A stretch of 29,687 bases of DNA from an uncultured Oscillospiraceae bacterium (GCA_900769845.1 CAAGIF010000187.1:1-29687), one strand, 5' to 3'. Counted from the stretch's first letter, positions 8,381 through 17,598 are shown. A program made the numbers and translations. The notes: generated by a model not told the origin, from the letters alone.

Positions 8381-9238
8381 ATGACCACGCTGTATGAGGC
8401 GGCTTATGCAAAACTGAATTTGACACTGGATGTTTTGGGAAAGCGGGAAGACGGCTATCATGACCTAAAAAGTGTCATGCAGACTGTGTCTGTCCGGGAT
8501 GATATTGAGATTGATGTGGAAACCGGAAAACCCTGGCGCTTAACATGCGACAAAGAGGGCATTCCCACGGATGAAAGAAACCTTGCCTGGAAGGCAGCTG
8601 CAGTTTACTGCCAGACCATGAACAAGGACCCCAACGGTATCGAGATCCGCATCACCAAGCGGATTCCCAGCCAGGCGGGCATGGGCGGCGGCAGCGCAGA
8701 CGCCGCGGCGGTGCTGCGGGCGCTGAACCGGTATTACGGAGATCCGCTTTCCATTGGCGCTCTGGCAGAATTGGGTGCACAGGTGGGCAGCGATGTGCCC
8801 TTCTGTGTGATTTGCGGAACCGCCATGGTGGAAGGCCGGGGAGAAAAAATTCGCCGCCTGCCGGACATGCCGGATTGTGTGTTTGTGATCTGCAAGCCGG
8901 AATTTTCCGTGTCCACCCCGGAGCTTTACCGGAAGATCGATGAGGTTGCCATCGCCAAGCACCCGGACAACGCGGCTATGGAAAGCGCTCTGCTTGCCGG
9001 AGATCTGGGCCGGGTTGCGGAAAATGTTTTCAATGTGTTTGATCCGGTGGTTACCGCAGAGCATCTGGAACTGAACTACATCAAATCCATTTTCAACAGC
9101 TATGGGGCTGTGGGTTACCAGATGACCGGCTCCGGCTCGGCCTGTTTTGCTATCATGCCCAACTTTGAATTTGCAGCCGTTGTCTGTAATATGCTCAAAG
9201 ACAACTACGCCGATGTATTTATCTGCAAGCCTGTTTGA
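8381..9238 (+). CDS. ispE: 4-diphosphocytidyl-2-C-methyl-D-erythritol kinase
   Basis: IspE phosphorylates the 2-OH of CDP-methylerythritol with ATP, a cytoplasmic step of the MEP pathway to IPP and DMAPP. The 285-residue length is usual. GHMP-kinase features are clear: YAKLNLTL near the N-terminus with Lys11, a Gly/Ser-rich ATP loop PSQAGMGGGSADAA at 96-109, Asp138 in GSDVPF, and the C-terminal MTGSGSACFA loop. Start chosen at 8381 because GGAGG is seven bases upstream; the frame is open further upstream but those codons overlap the promoter. It is transcribed from its own promoter and ended by the hairpin at 9251. Confidence 0.96.
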   Translation: MTTLYEAAYAKLNLTLDVLGKREDGYHDLKSVMQTVSVRDDIEIDVETGKPWRLTCDKEGIPTDERNLAWKAAAVYCQTMNKDPNGIEIRITKRIPSQAGMGGGSADAAAVLRALNRYYGDPLSIGALAELGAQVGSDVPFCVICGTAMVEGRGEKIRRLPDMPDCVFVICKPEFSVSTPELYRKIDEVAIAKHPDNAAMESALLAGDLGRVAENVFNVFDPVVTAEHLELNYIKSIFNSYGAVGYQMTGSGSACFAIMPNFEFAAVVCNMLKDNYADVFICKPV

Positions 9239-9250
9239 TTTTATTCGGAA

Positions 9251-9292
9251 CCGTCCATACTGGAGATATTCCGGTATGGACGGTGATTTTTT
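9251..9292 (+). terminator. Rho-independent terminator after ispE
   Basis: A perfect 10-bp outer stem CCGTCCATAC/GTATGGACGG (9251-9260, 9274-9283), with an inner GGA/TCC, is followed by TGATTTTTT. It sits 12 bases after the ispE stop. Confidence 0.85.
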
Positions 9293-9460
9293 ATGAGGAT
9301 TATTTTGAAACGGATCGGAATCTGCCTGCTGATCGCAGCGCTGTGCCGGGCCGCAGCGGCTTTGGAGGAAGGGCTTGTCCCGGTGACAGAGGGAAGGGGA
9401 ATCGCAAAATGCGTCTTTGATCTGACGGAAATCGGGGACACAGAAACCGACAATCCATGA
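9293..9460 (+). CDS. Possible small secreted or membrane-anchored ORF, unrecognised
   Basis: An ATG directly after the ispE terminator T-run opens a 55-codon frame ending in TGA. The product begins with a basic MRIILKR, then a hydrophobic and alanine-rich stretch (about 8-23), as in a signal peptide, then a short acidic tail with one Cys. The only Shine-Dalgarno candidate is a weak GGTGA inside the terminator. No family is recognised. It fills most of the 307-base gap between ispE and addB; apart from it the gap holds the terminator and a weak promoter. It may be a chance frame. Confidence 0.3.
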   Translation: MRIILKRIGICLLIAALCRAAAALEEGLVPVTEGRGIAKCVFDLTEIGDTETDNP

Positions 9461-9508
9461 TTTTTCTTGTCCGGAATGAAATACCTACTGTTTTTTGGAC
9501 GGAATCTG

Positions 9509-9517
9509 TGTTAAAAT
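9509..9517 (+). promoter_or_regulatory. Weak extended -10 promoter candidate for addBA
   Basis: TG-T-TAAAAT (9509-9517) gives an extended -10 about 30 bases before the addB start. No good -35 is visible 17 bases upstream. It is the best promoter candidate in the gap. Confidence 0.35.
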
Positions 9518-9545
9518 AATTCCATTAAAAGAAGGCGGTGAAAAT

Positions 9546-12500
9546 ATGCTGCATTTGCTGTTGGGAACGGATTGGACTGCGAACCGGGACGCGATTCTTA
9601 GTCGCGTAAGCCGGGATGTGGCCGGGGAAAAAGAAAATCGAATCCTGTTGGTTCCGGAACTAATCAGTCACGATATGGAACGCAGACTCTGCGCTGCGGC
9701 GGGAGATACCGCCAGCCGGTTTGCGGAGGTTCTATCTTTTACCAGACTTGCCCGCAGGGTTCGGGATGATAGCGGCTACCCTATGGAAGAATGCCTGGAT
9801 GCCGGCGGCAGAGTAGTGGCAATGGCATCTGCGGTTAGACACCTTCACAGCAGGCTGAAGGCCTATGCCGCAGTGGAATCCAAACCGGAGTTTCTCACGG
9901 GGCTGATTGAAGCGGTTGATGAATTCAAACGCTGCTGCATTTCTTCTCAGGACCTTCTGCGGGCTTCCGGGGAAACCGGAGGAAGTCTGGCGCAGAAGCT
10001 GGAGGAGCTGTCTTTGATTCTGGAAAGCTATGACGCGGTCTGCAGCCAGGGGAAGCGGGATCCCAGAGATCAGGAAACCAGGCTTCTGGAGCAGCTGGAA
10101 GAATGCGATTTTGCAAAAAATCATGTGTTTTACATAGACGGGTTTCCGGATTTTACCCGACAGCATCTGGCAATTCTGGAGCATTTGATCTGCGTATCTC
10201 CGGAGGTCACCGTCAGCATGAACTGCGACAGTATCGGATCTTCCCGGCTTGCCTTCGAAAAAGCGGGGGATACAGCATCCAAGCTCTACCGCCTTGCCAA
10301 GGATGCAGGGGTGGAAGTCGTAGTGGAATTTGTGGAAACCGCCGGATCGGCTATGGATCCCATGCGGGCAGCCCTGTTTCAGGGAAATCTTACATCCGGT
10401 TCCATGGAGGGGTATCTCCAGGTTTACCAGGCAGATTCTCCCTACTTAGAGTGTCTTACCGCCGCGGAGCAGATTTTGGAGCTTGTCCGCGAGGGAAACC
10501 GTTATCGGGATATTTCCGTTGTCTGCGCGGACTTTGGGGGATACCGACCTCTGTTGGAACTGGTATTTCGCAGATGCGGTATTCCGGTGTATCTGGCGGG
10601 GACGGAGGATATTCTGCAAAAAAGCGTCATCGCCACCGTGCTTTCTGCTTTGGACGCTGCATTGGGAGGCATGGAGCAGCGCGCGGTAATACGATATCTG
10701 CGGTCGGTGCTTTCTCCTGTGGATCCGGACACCTGTGATCTGATGGAAAATTACGCAATCACCTGGGCGATCCGGGGCGGTAAATGGCTGGAGGAATGGA
10801 ATAACCATCCCGACGGTCTTAGCGGAATTTGGAACGAGGCGACCGCCAATCAGCTTGCCCGTCTGAACGAAGCCCGGAGCAGAGCCATGGAGCCGCTTGT
10901 CAAGCTGCGGGATGACTTCCGGAGCGCCAAGAATCTGGCGCAGCAGATCCACGCCCTTTTCGATTTTCTGCAGCAGATCCGTTTGCAGCAGCGGCTCGGC
11001 GGGCTGGCCCGGCAGATGGATGAAGACGGGGATAACCGCAGCGCCCAGATCCTTAATCAGCTCTGGGAGATCCTGGTGGGTGCCATGGAGCAGCTTCATG
11101 ATGTACTGGGTCACACGGTATGGGATCCGGAGACCTTTGTTAGGCTGTTCCAGCTTCTTCTGAGCCAGTACGATGTGGGTACCATTCCACCGGTGCTGGA
11201 TGCGGTGCAGGCTGGCGCGGTCAGCGCCATGCGGTGTCATCAGCAGAAGCATCTGATCGTTTTGGGCGCCAAGGAAGGCAATCTGCCCGGATATACCGGC
11301 TCCGTGGGCGTCTTGACGGATCAGGAGCGGGTGACCCTCCGGGATCTGGGAGTTCCTCTGACCGGCGGGAATCTGGAAGGCATCCAGGCAGAATTTGCGG
11401 AAATTTATGGAGTGTTTTGCGGCGCCACTGAATCGGTGCGGATATGCTATTCCGGGGAACAGCCCTCTTTCCTTTGCCGCCGACTTGCCAATCTGGAAGG
11501 AGGAATCCAAAAGGCAGAGCCGGAGCTGGGGGCTGCCTGGTCGGATCCTCTGGATGCCGCGGCATATCTTGCCCGGTGGAACCGCCGGGATACTGCCCGG
11601 GATATTGGCATTCTTGAAGAGTATGAACAAGTGATCCGCCGCCGGGGCTATCAGTTGGGGACAGTGGAGCGGGAACATATTGATAAGCTCTACGGACAGA
11701 CTCTGCGTCTATCCGCCTCACAGATTGACAGGCAGGCGGAGTGCAGAATGTCTTACTTCCTGAAATACGGCCTGCGGGCGAAAGAGCGGAAGGAGGCTTC
11801 CGTTGATCCCGCCGAGTTCGGCACCTATGTTCATGCGGTTCTGGAAAACACCGCCCGGTGTGTCAGGGAAATGGGCGGCTTCCCCGCGGTTACGTTGGAA
11901 CAGACCTTGGAGATCGCCAACCGATTTTCTGATGAATACGCCGCGGAGCATTTCTCTCAGCTGGATTCCAGCCGGGCAACCTATCTGTTCCGGCGCAATG
12001 TCCAGGAACTGGGCATGGTGGTTCAGGAACTGTGGGAGGAATTACAGAAGTCCGGCTTCCAGCCCGAAGGCTTTGAGGTCAATTTCGGCAGTGAGGGGGG
12101 CTTCCCGGCAATTCCTGTTCCCGGAAGCACCATGGATGCCATTTTGCTGGGCTTTGTGGATCGGGTGGATACCTGGCAGAATCATGGAAACTCCTACTAC
12201 CGTGTTGTGGATTACAAAACCGGCAAGAAGGATTTTGACTACTGTGATGTGTTCAACGGCGTGGGTTTGCAGATGCTGCTTTACATGTTTGCCCTTCAGG
12301 AAAACGGAGCGGAGCTGGTGGGAGAGAGAGCAATCGCCGCCGGCGTGCAGTATTTTCCCGCCCGGGCCCCTTATACCGGAACCGATGGCCGTTTGGAGGG
12401 GGAGGAACTGGAGAAACTGCGCCTGAAGGACCGGAAACGCCGGGGACTTCTGCTGGATGACAAGGAAGTTCTGCAGGCTATGGAGCCGGGAGAAGACCCG

Positions 12501-12803
12501 AAACGGATGTGCTATACCGTCAAAAAGGATGGTACCCTTTCCGGTGACCTGGCTGACCGGGATCAGCTTCGGCTGCTGAAGGAATATGTGTTCCGCATTC
12601 TTGGTAAAATGGTGGATGAGATTGCTTCCGGAAATGTGGAGCCCAATCCCTATATGCGGGGCTCCAGCCACAGCGCCTGCGCTTTCTGCCCCTACGGCGC
12701 CATCTGCCACAGGGAACAGGTGGCCAATAAACGCAACTATAAGACCATGACCGCTGAGCGGTTCTGGGAAGAAATCGGGAAGGAGATGGATGGACATGGT
12801 TGA
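9546..12803 (+). CDS. addB: Helicase-exonuclease AddAB, subunit AddB
   Basis: AddB is the second subunit of the AddAB complex that resects double-strand breaks to start recombination. It carries an inactivated helicase fold, recognises Chi in studied homologues, and has a RecB-type nuclease domain. This 1085-residue protein keeps the Fe-S cysteines Cys733, Cys1045, Cys1048 and Cys1054 (one remote Cys plus C-x2-C-x5-C) and the nuclease motif, with an Asp in FVDRVD, VVDYKTGKK and LQMLLY. The N-terminal P-loop expected at residues 7-15 is absent: GTDWTANRD has no GKT/S lysine. The start at 9546 follows GGCGGTGA; the frame is open 17 codons upstream without better signals. It overlaps addA by 14 bases, implying translational coupling. 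Confidence 0.93.
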   Translation: MLHLLLGTDWTANRDAILSRVSRDVAGEKENRILLVPELISHDMERRLCAAAGDTASRFAEVLSFTRLARRVRDDSGYPMEECLDAGGRVVAMASAVRHLHSRLKAYAAVESKPEFLTGLIEAVDEFKRCCISSQDLLRASGETGGSLAQKLEELSLILESYDAVCSQGKRDPRDQETRLLEQLEECDFAKNHVFYIDGFPDFTRQHLAILEHLICVSPEVTVSMNCDSIGSSRLAFEKAGDTASKLYRLAKDAGVEVVVEFVETAGSAMDPMRAALFQGNLTSGSMEGYLQVYQADSPYLECLTAAEQILELVREGNRYRDISVVCADFGGYRPLLELVFRRCGIPVYLAGTEDILQKSVIATVLSALDAALGGMEQRAVIRYLRSVLSPVDPDTCDLMENYAITWAIRGGKWLEEWNNHPDGLSGIWNEATANQLARLNEARSRAMEPLVKLRDDFRSAKNLAQQIHALFDFLQQIRLQQRLGGLARQMDEDGDNRSAQILNQLWEILVGAMEQLHDVLGHTVWDPETFVRLFQLLLSQYDVGTIPPVLDAVQAGAVSAMRCHQQKHLIVLGAKEGNLPGYTGSVGVLTDQERVTLRDLGVPLTGGNLEGIQAEFAEIYGVFCGATESVRICYSGEQPSFLCRRLANLEGGIQKAEPELGAAWSDPLDAAAYLARWNRRDTARDIGILEEYEQVIRRRGYQLGTVEREHIDKLYGQTLRLSASQIDRQAECRMSYFLKYGLRAKERKEASVDPAEFGTYVHAVLENTARCVREMGGFPAVTLEQTLEIANRFSDEYAAEHFSQLDSSRATYLFRRNVQELGMVVQELWEELQKSGFQPEGFEVNFGSEGGFPAIPVPGSTMDAILLGFVDRVDTWQNHGNSYYRVVDYKTGKKDFDYCDVFNGVGLQMLLYMFALQENGAELVGERAIAAGVQYFPARAPYTGTDGRLEGEELEKLRLKDRKRRGLLLDDKEVLQAMEPGEDPKRMCYTVKKDGTLSGDLADRDQLRLLKEYVFRILGKMVDEIASGNVEPNPYMRGSSHSACAFCPYGAICHREQVANKRNYKTMTAERFWEEIGKEMDGHG

Positions 12804-15800
12804 AAAACTGACGCCTCAACAGCTTGAAGCGGTAACCAACCGTGGCGGACGGCTGCTGGTTTCCGCTGCCGCTGGCTCCGGTAAAACCAAGGTTCTGGTG
12901 GACCGGCTGCTGGGATATGTGATGGATCCCCATGATCCTGCCAATCTGGACGATTTTCTGATTATTACCTATACCAAAGCCGCGGCTACGGAGCTGCGGG
13001 GGAAAATTGCCGCCAAGCTGACGGAACATATTGCCCGGGATCCGGAAAACAAGCATTTGCAGCGGCAGATGCAGCGGCTGTTTCTGGCGAAAATCTCCAC
13101 TGTACACGGATTCTGTGCAGATGTGCTTCGGGAGTTCGCCTACCGGCTGGATCTGTCCTCGGATTTTCGGGTTGCGGACGAAAATGAATGCCGGGAGATT
13201 CGGGAAACCACCCTCTCCGAGGTTCTGGATCGGGCCTATGAAACCACGGCGGAAGACGGGGATTTCCGAGCCTTTGTGGATACCCAGGGTCTGGGCCGGG
13301 ATGACCGGCTGGTTGCAGATATCGTGCTGAAAGTCCATGACAGCGCCCGTTGCCACCTGTTCCCGGAACAGTGGCTGCAAAACAGCATTGGCGCGACGGA
13401 TTTTTCCCAGATCACAGACGCAGCGCAGACACGCTGGGGTAGGTGCCTGATGGAGGACCTGTTTTCCTATCTGGATGATCAGCTCGCCGTTATGACCAAC
13501 TGCGCCCGTATGGCATCGGAGGCCGAGGGAATGGATAAGCCTGCTGCGATTCTCTGGGACACTGTGCATCAGCTGGAGCATCTGCGGCAGGCGGATTCCT
13601 GGGATCAGGTCATCGCCCGGAAGGGGATCGATTACGGACGGCTGAGTTTCCCCAGAAAAGGAATCGATGAAGACCTGAAGGAACAGATCAAGGCCTGCAG
13701 GGAGGCCTGCAAAAAGGGGCTGGAGAAGCACCTTCGCAGCTTTGCAGACCCTTCAGAACTGGTGCTGAAGGATCTGGAGCAATCCTGCGCTGCAGCCCGG
13801 GGTCTGGTCAGTTTGGTAAAAAAGTTTTCCGATGCCTATACCGCGGCGAAAAACAGCCGCCGGGTGCTGGATTTTGGCGATTTGGAGCATAAGATGCTGG
13901 ATCTGCTGCTGGGAACGGGAAGAAGCGGCGCAACTGTTGCGGCCCGGGAAATCGCAAGCCGTTTCCGGGAGATCATGGTGGATGAGTATCAGGATTCCAA
14001 CAGTGTCCAGGATGCGATTTTTGATGTACTTACCAGGGAAAGAAGCAACTGCTTCATGGTTGGTGATGTGAAGCAGTCCATCTATCAGTTCCGCCTGGCA
14101 GATCCCCAGATTTTTCTGGAGAAATACCAGAGCTATGCCCCTGCGGAGCAGGCCCGGCCCGGAGAGGGACGGAAAGTTCTTCTCAGCGCCAATTTCCGCT
14201 CCGGCGGGGAAGTGATCCAGGGCGTCAACGATGTGTTTACCGATTGCATGAGTGCCCGGGTGGGCGGCCTTACCTACGGGTCGGAGGAAATGCTCCGGGA
14301 GGGCGTGCCCCACAATCCGATTCCCGACACTGCTGTGGAGCTTTACGGCATTGATGTCCGGGAGGATACCTATCAGGAAGAGACTGCCTTTGTGGCAGAC
14401 CGGATTGCCCGAATGCTGGCGGAAAAGCAGCTTATCCGGGATGGGGATGGCTTCCGTCCGATTCGGGAGGAAGATATTGTTATCCTGCTGCGTAGCCCCG
14501 GCTCTGTGGGCGCTGCCTTTCAGCAGGCTCTGGAAGTCCGGGGGATCCGCTGCGCTACCGGCGGCGGTATGGATTTGCTGCAGACCGAGGAAATCGGCAC
14601 TTTACGGAGCATCCTGCAGACGGTTTCCAATCCCCGACAGGATATTCCCCTGATCAGCACGCTTGCAAGCCCTGTGTTCGGCTTTACTGCCGACGATCTT
14701 GCCGCCTTCCGAAGCAAACGGAAGTACGGCACCGTCTATGACGCCCTGAAAAACGATGACAGCCCCAAAACAAAACAGTTCCTGGAAACCCTGGAGATCC
14801 TCCGGGCGGATGCCAGAATGCATCCCATTGCCCGGCTGATCCAGCGGATCTTTGAACTGACCCGAATGGACAGTATTTACGCATCCATGGATTCCGGATC
14901 GGTCCGGGAATCCAATTTGCAGGCATTTTATACCCTGGCAGCGGACTATGAAGCCACATCCCGCCGGGAACTTTCCCAGTTCCTGGAATATCTGGATTCC
15001 ATGGAAGATCAGGGGCTGGTGGTTCCTGCGGAAGGGTCTGCCGGCGCAGTTACGATTATGAGTATCCACAAGTCCAAGGGTCTGGAATTTCCTGTGGTAT
15101 TTCTCTGCGGCCTCAGCCGGCAGTTTAACCGGGAGAGCCTTCGGGCCCAGGTGCTGTGTCATAAGGAACTTGGCCTTGGCCTGTCCGTTGCGGACCGGGT
15201 CAACCGGATCCGCTATCCCGCGATTTCCAAGCGGGCCATTGCAGAGCGAACCTGGGCGGAGAGCATTTCGGAGGAAATGCGGGTACTTTACGTTGCGCTG
15301 ACCCGGGCCCGGGACAGACTGATCATGACCTATGCCCAGAAAAACCTGGAGGCGCACCTGCGGGATACGGTGCTTCGGCTGAATATGGGCAGTAAGGACA
15401 TCCTCTGCCGGGATGTGGTATGTCCCGGCGAATGGGTGATTCTCAGCGCCCTGTACCGCATGGAAGCAGGTCAGTTTCATGCCGCAGCAGGCAGCCCCGG
15501 GGATCTTCGGATATCGGAATACCCCTGGAAGATCATTTTAACCCAGGCTCCGGAAGCTGTGGATACGGCTGAGGCAGCGGAAGAAATCACCGACACTCTG
15601 CCGGAGGACACTGCAGCGAAACTGAAGAAATCCCTTGCCTTCGTCTATCCCCATGGGGCGGCTACCAAAGCGCCCTCCAAGCAGACTGCAACCCAGCGGA
15701 AAGATCGGCCAAAGGATCAGGAGGCCGCCGAAGGGACAGAGCAAAAAATACAGCCCCTTCACAGAAGTTGGCGTGCGCCTTCCTTTGCCGGGAAGGATAC

Positions 15801-16308
15801 CCGGGGTGTGACCTACGGAAACGCCATGCATGCGGTGATGCAGTACATTTCCTATGATGCGTGCGGCAACGCTGAATCTGTAAGGGCGGAGATCAACCGC
15901 TTGGTGGAGGGCAGGTTTATTTCGGAGGAATATGGGGCGATCGCAGATGAACAGGCCGTTGCCCGGTTTTTTGCAACCCCGGAGGGCGCAAAGCTCCGGT
16001 CCGGAACCCCTTTTATCCGGGAGTTTAAATTCTCCATTCTGGATTCCGGTGACCATTACGGCGCGGATCTGCAGGAGGAATGGGTACTGCTGCAGGGCGT
16101 GGTGGACTGCGCGCTGCTGGAATCTGATGGGATCACCGTGTTGGATTTTAAGACTGACAGCGCAACAGAAGATACTCTGCCTCAGTTGACAGAGCGCTAT
16201 GGACCCCAGATCAAAACCTATGCCCAGGCGCTGGAGCGGATATACAAACGCCCGATCAAAGCCTGCCGCCTTTACTTTTTCAGTATGGATAGATTTGTGG
16301 ATGTATAA
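12790..16308 (+). CDS. addA: Helicase-exonuclease AddAB, subunit AddA
   Basis: AddA is the 3'-5' superfamily 1A motor and one nuclease of AddAB. The 1172-residue protein shows all UvrD-type motifs: P-loop AAAGSGKT (26-33), TYTKAAATE, motif II VDEYQDS around Asp398-Glu399, GDVKQSIYQFR, motif V SIHKSKGLEFPVV and motif VI VLYVALTRARDRL. The C-terminal RecB-family nuclease follows, with Asp1106 in GVVDC, DFKTD (Asp1119, Lys1121) and a Gln/Tyr QIKTYAQAL. AAGGAG lies four bases before the first ATG (12790) and ten before a second (12796); either is possible. It starts inside the addB end and stops just before a strong terminator, so addBA is a two-gene operon. Confidence 0.96.
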   Translation: MDMVEKLTPQQLEAVTNRGGRLLVSAAAGSGKTKVLVDRLLGYVMDPHDPANLDDFLIITYTKAAATELRGKIAAKLTEHIARDPENKHLQRQMQRLFLAKISTVHGFCADVLREFAYRLDLSSDFRVADENECREIRETTLSEVLDRAYETTAEDGDFRAFVDTQGLGRDDRLVADIVLKVHDSARCHLFPEQWLQNSIGATDFSQITDAAQTRWGRCLMEDLFSYLDDQLAVMTNCARMASEAEGMDKPAAILWDTVHQLEHLRQADSWDQVIARKGIDYGRLSFPRKGIDEDLKEQIKACREACKKGLEKHLRSFADPSELVLKDLEQSCAAARGLVSLVKKFSDAYTAAKNSRRVLDFGDLEHKMLDLLLGTGRSGATVAAREIASRFREIMVDEYQDSNSVQDAIFDVLTRERSNCFMVGDVKQSIYQFRLADPQIFLEKYQSYAPAEQARPGEGRKVLLSANFRSGGEVIQGVNDVFTDCMSARVGGLTYGSEEMLREGVPHNPIPDTAVELYGIDVREDTYQEETAFVADRIARMLAEKQLIRDGDGFRPIREEDIVILLRSPGSVGAAFQQALEVRGIRCATGGGMDLLQTEEIGTLRSILQTVSNPRQDIPLISTLASPVFGFTADDLAAFRSKRKYGTVYDALKNDDSPKTKQFLETLEILRADARMHPIARLIQRIFELTRMDSIYASMDSGSVRESNLQAFYTLAADYEATSRRELSQFLEYLDSMEDQGLVVPAEGSAGAVTIMSIHKSKGLEFPVVFLCGLSRQFNRESLRAQVLCHKELGLGLSVADRVNRIRYPAISKRAIAERTWAESISEEMRVLYVALTRARDRLIMTYAQKNLEAHLRDTVLRLNMGSKDILCRDVVCPGEWVILSALYRMEAGQFHAAAGSPGDLRISEYPWKIILTQAPEAVDTAEAAEEITDTLPEDTAAKLKKSLAFVYPHGAATKAPSKQTATQRKDRPKDQEAAEGTEQKIQPLHRSWRAPSFAGKDTRGVTYGNAMHAVMQYISYDACGNAESVRAEINRLVEGRFISEEYGAIADEQAVARFFATPEGAKLRSGTPFIREFKFSILDSGDHYGADLQEEWVLLQGVVDCALLESDGITVLDFKTDSATEDTLPQLTERYGPQIKTYAQALERIYKRPIKACRLYFFSMDRFVDV

Positions 16309-16312
16309 AAAA

Positions 16313-16335
16313 GGACGCCTTCGGGCGTCCTTTTT
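16313..16335. terminator. Bidirectional terminator between addA and spmB
   Basis: GGACGCC-TTCG-GGCGTCC with a stable UUCG-type loop, preceded by a run of six or more A's and followed by five T's. It lies between convergent stop codons and suits both directions. Confidence 0.9.
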
Positions 16336-16345
16336 ACATGCTGAT

Positions 16346-16855
16346 TTAAAACAGCCATCGGGTTGTCCAGCTGGCCATGCAGAATCCCACCAGATCGGCA
16401 AACAGGGCGGCGGGGATGGCGTAGCGGGTCTTTTTGATCCCCACCGCGCCGAAGTACACGCTGATGGTGTAAAAGGTGGTCTCCGTGGATCCCAGCATCA
16501 CAGCGGCGGTTCTTCCAATGGGGGAATCCACGCCGTATTGCGCCATTAGATCTGCGCCCACCGCAAGGGCGGCGCTGCCGCTGATGGGGCGGATCAGCAC
16601 AAGGGGCGCGGTTTCCGGCGGGATGCCAAGGGCGAAAAACACCGGAGAAAGAAGGCGGCTGAGCAGTTCAATGGCACCGGAAGCTTTCAGCATATGTACC
16701 GCTGTCATCAGCAGCACCAGCGCCGGCAGAATGGAAACCAGCAGCCTCAGCCCTTCTGCGCCGCCCTGAAGCAGAAGATCATAAGTGTTTTCTTTCTTAT
16801 GCAGGGTTAGAAGGGAAACACAGAGGATCAGCAGGGGAACGATATAATCAATCAC
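16346..16855 (-). CDS. spmB: Spore maturation protein B
   Basis: A 169-residue polytopic membrane protein of the nucleoside-recognition (Gate domain) family. In B. subtilis SpmA and SpmB act in spore core dehydration and heat resistance. The family signature is strong: RPISGSAAL, then GSTETTFYTISVYFGAVGIKKTR near the C-terminal half, and a final helix. I chose a GTG start at 16855 because family members begin just before this hydrophobic segment, GGGGAGG lies ten bases upstream, and it overlaps the spmA stop by eight bases (GTGATTGA). It is the second gene of spmA-spmB. Confidence 0.9.
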   Translation of the reverse strand: MIDYIVPLLILCVSLLTLHKKENTYDLLLQGGAEGLRLLVSILPALVLLMTAVHMLKASGAIELLSRLLSPVFFALGIPPETAPLVLIRPISGSAALAVGADLMAQYGVDSPIGRTAAVMLGSTETTFYTISVYFGAVGIKKTRYAIPAALFADLVGFCMASWTTRWLF

Positions 16856-17432
16856 GGCGCCACAGCCTCCCCAGGAAACACGCGGCTGCCATGCCGAGAC
16901 CGGCGGAGCAAAGGCTGGTGATCCAAACTGCGGGAAGAATATCAAAGGGGTATACGCATCCCAGGGATGCCCGGACAGCCGCTACATTTGCCGGAATGAG
17001 CTGGATGGATGCGGTGTTCAGTACGATCAGTCGGCACATTTCGTCGCTGGCGGTATTTACCGGAGCGCGGAGCGCCATTCTTTTAACAGCCCGGATGCCC
17101 ATTGGTGTTGCGGCATTTCCGAGACCGAGAAAATTGGCGCAGATATTTCCGGAAAGTTCCCGGGCCAGCAGAGGATCGGATTTCGAGCCGGGGAAGATCC
17201 GGTGCAGAAGCGGTCGAATCAACCGGCTTAGCGCGGCGGTGATACCGGACTGATTCATAAGCTTCCCGATCCCCGTCCAAAGACATAACGATCCAGCAAT
17301 GCCCATGGACAGCGTGATTCCCGCCTGAGCTCCCTGGGCAACTGCCGCAGCAAGGGCGGAGGTTTGTTTTGTGATCAGCGAGCACAGACAGGATACCGCC
17401 AGAAAAACACACCAGATATAGCTCATGACCAT
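16848..17432 (-). CDS. spmA: Spore maturation protein A
   Basis: A 194-residue membrane protein paired with SpmB. The diagnostic block ANFLGLGNAATPMGIRA matches SpmA closely, followed by an Asn-Thr-Ala-Ser-rich helix and LIPANVAAVRA. Length fits B. subtilis SpmA (about 196). Three in-frame ATGs stand close together (17438, 17432, 17426). AAGGA is four, ten and sixteen bases upstream of them. I chose 17432 because MVMSYIW lines up with the usual N-terminus. The frame stays open far upstream, but that stretch is antisense to the AbrB gene. Its presence with spmB argues for a sporulating lineage. Confidence 0.9.
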   Translation of the reverse strand: MVMSYIWCVFLAVSCLCSLITKQTSALAAAVAQGAQAGITLSMGIAGSLCLWTGIGKLMNQSGITAALSRLIRPLLHRIFPGSKSDPLLARELSGNICANFLGLGNAATPMGIRAVKRMALRAPVNTASDEMCRLIVLNTASIQLIPANVAAVRASLGCVYPFDILPAVWITSLCSAGLGMAAACFLGRLWRRD

Positions 17433-17453
17433 GTCCATCACATCCTTTGGAAA

Positions 17454-17481
17454 ACCATATGCAATTTCCGGTGAAATAATC
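17454..17481 (-). promoter_or_regulatory. Candidate mother-cell (sigma-E-like) promoter of spmAB
   Basis: On the minus strand GATTATT (17475-17481) and CATATGGT (17454-17461) are 13 bases apart. They resemble sigma-E elements (KMATATT and CATACAHT) with one and about three mismatches. The start site would leave a very short leader, which weakens the case. No sigma-A promoter was seen here for spmA. Confidence 0.25.
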
Positions 17482-17507
17482 CCTGGGATGGGACCGGGAA
17501 AAAGGAT

Positions 17508-17536
17508 TTGACACTCATAGGCGGTGAAAGTATAAT
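17508..17536 (+). promoter_or_regulatory. Perfect consensus sigma-A promoter of the AbrB-like gene
   Basis: TTGACA (17508-17513), exactly 17 bases, then TATAAT (17531-17536). Both hexamers are full consensus, the only such promoter seen in this window. The AbrB-like ATG is 62 bases downstream. Confidence 0.85.
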
Positions 17537-17556
17537 ATTTCCGATTAAAGAAAAGT

Positions 17557-17576
17557 GGGCGAGCGCAGCGCTGCCC
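17557..17576 (+). promoter_or_regulatory. Stem-loop or palindrome in the leader of the AbrB-like gene
   Basis: GGGC-g-AGCG-cag-CGCT-GCCC gives an 8-bp stem with one bulge in the 5' untranslated region, about 15 bases after the expected transcription start. As DNA it is a near-palindrome and could be an autoregulatory site; as RNA it could influence stability. Which is unknown. Confidence 0.35.
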
Positions 17577-17598
17577 GGAAAGAGGAGGAAATGGAATT

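Noticed and set aside
10446..11678. 410-codon minus frame inside addB
   Set aside because: Shadow frame; the plus strand encodes AddB with conserved nuclease and Fe-S residues.
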